Positions 5,621-5,639 of a DNA stretch of 5,639 nucleotides are shown here, in pieces (position 1 is the stretch's first letter; each line of letters begins with the position of its first letter). The DNA lies in assembly GCA_027021325.1 (NCBI GenBank), contig JALUUN010000635.1, positions 1 through 5,639 of the forward strand. The letters are read 5' to 3'. The position numbers and the translations under genes are program-made. The notes below the pieces were generated by a model. It was not told the origin of the DNA. It did no database searches and saw only the letters and a program-made list of their open reading frames with translations. The DNA comes from Planctomycetota bacterium. Lineage in GTDB: Bacteria; Planctomycetota; UBA1135.

Positions 5621-5639
5621 CCGCCTCCCCCTGAGGCGG
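5621..5639. repeat. Hairpin CCGCCTC-CCCCT-GAGGCGG at the window edge
   Basis: A 7-bp stem with a 5-nt loop ends exactly at the last base of the window. Whether a T-run follows on the plus strand cannot be seen. On the minus strand CAGGGTTCGTCAG follows, which is not a U-tract. It may be a terminator, a leader structure or chance. Confidence 0.25.

Larger units (their letters stand above)
5300..5639. other. Upstream non-coding region, probably divergent promoters
   Basis: The reading frames here are Arg/Pro/Ala-rich and resemble no protein, so I see no complete gene. The stretch holds the operon's TAGGAT at its left end, a plus-strand TAGGAT at 5467, two palindromes (5442-5458 and 5516-5531) and a hairpin at 5621-5639. 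A plus-strand frame could begin with TTG at 5598 and stay open to the edge, but only 14 codons are visible. A divergent gene beyond the right edge is plausible. Confidence 0.5.

Noticed and set aside
5598..5639. Possible plus-strand gene start at TTG 5598, open to the edge
   Set aside because: Only 14 codons are visible, no ribosome binding site precedes it, and TTG is a rare start; too little to annotate.

Overview
This is a very GC-rich window (roughly three quarters G+C by eye). Every gene I can support lies on the minus strand, so transcription runs from right to left. In that order the genes are a lipid-anchored alpha/beta-hydrolase of the ABHD14 type (5299-4499), an enolase-superfamily enzyme (4464-3013), an old-yellow-enzyme-type flavin oxidoreductase (3016-1577), a secreted protein that looks like a degenerate GH20 hexosaminidase joined to a fibronectin type III domain (1559-483), and the start of an RHS/YD-repeat-like protein or remnant that runs off the left edge (about 312-1). 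The lipobox and signal peptide point to a Gram-negative-type bacterium. The secreted protein's leader (ending in an Ala/Pro-rich stretch before QEAP), the base composition and the protein families would fit Planctomycetota, Acidobacteriota or Myxococcota, but the phylum cannot be fixed from this window.

The first four genes look like one operon. The gaps are 34 bp, a 4-bp GTGA overlap, and 17 bp. The overlap between the enolase-superfamily gene and the flavin oxidoreductase gene suggests translational coupling and probably a shared pathway: a metal-assisted proton abstraction (epimerisation, dehydration or cycloisomerisation) and an FMN-dependent reduction or oxidation of a small organic substrate. 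The lipoprotein hydrolase and the secreted GH20-like/FN3 protein would act outside the cytoplasm. The substrate is unknown, and I know of no characterised pathway with this gene order.

Two stretches hold no gene. Positions 313-482 separate the operon from the RHS-like fragment and contain one short GC hairpin. Positions 5300-5639 lie upstream of the operon. They contain a TAGGAT element just before the first gene, a second TAGGAT facing the other way at 5467, two palindromes and a hairpin at the window edge, so this is probably a divergent promoter region. The same 8-mer CTAGGATG also precedes the enolase-superfamily gene. All three TAGGAT copies I found fall in non-coding DNA.

I did not find a CRISPR array, tRNA, rRNA, insertion sequence or obvious defence system. 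The most unusual items are the gene combination, the inactive-looking GH20/FN3 protein, the His-to-Lys change at the usual substrate-binding pair of the flavin oxidoreductase, and the repeated TAGGAT start-site element.
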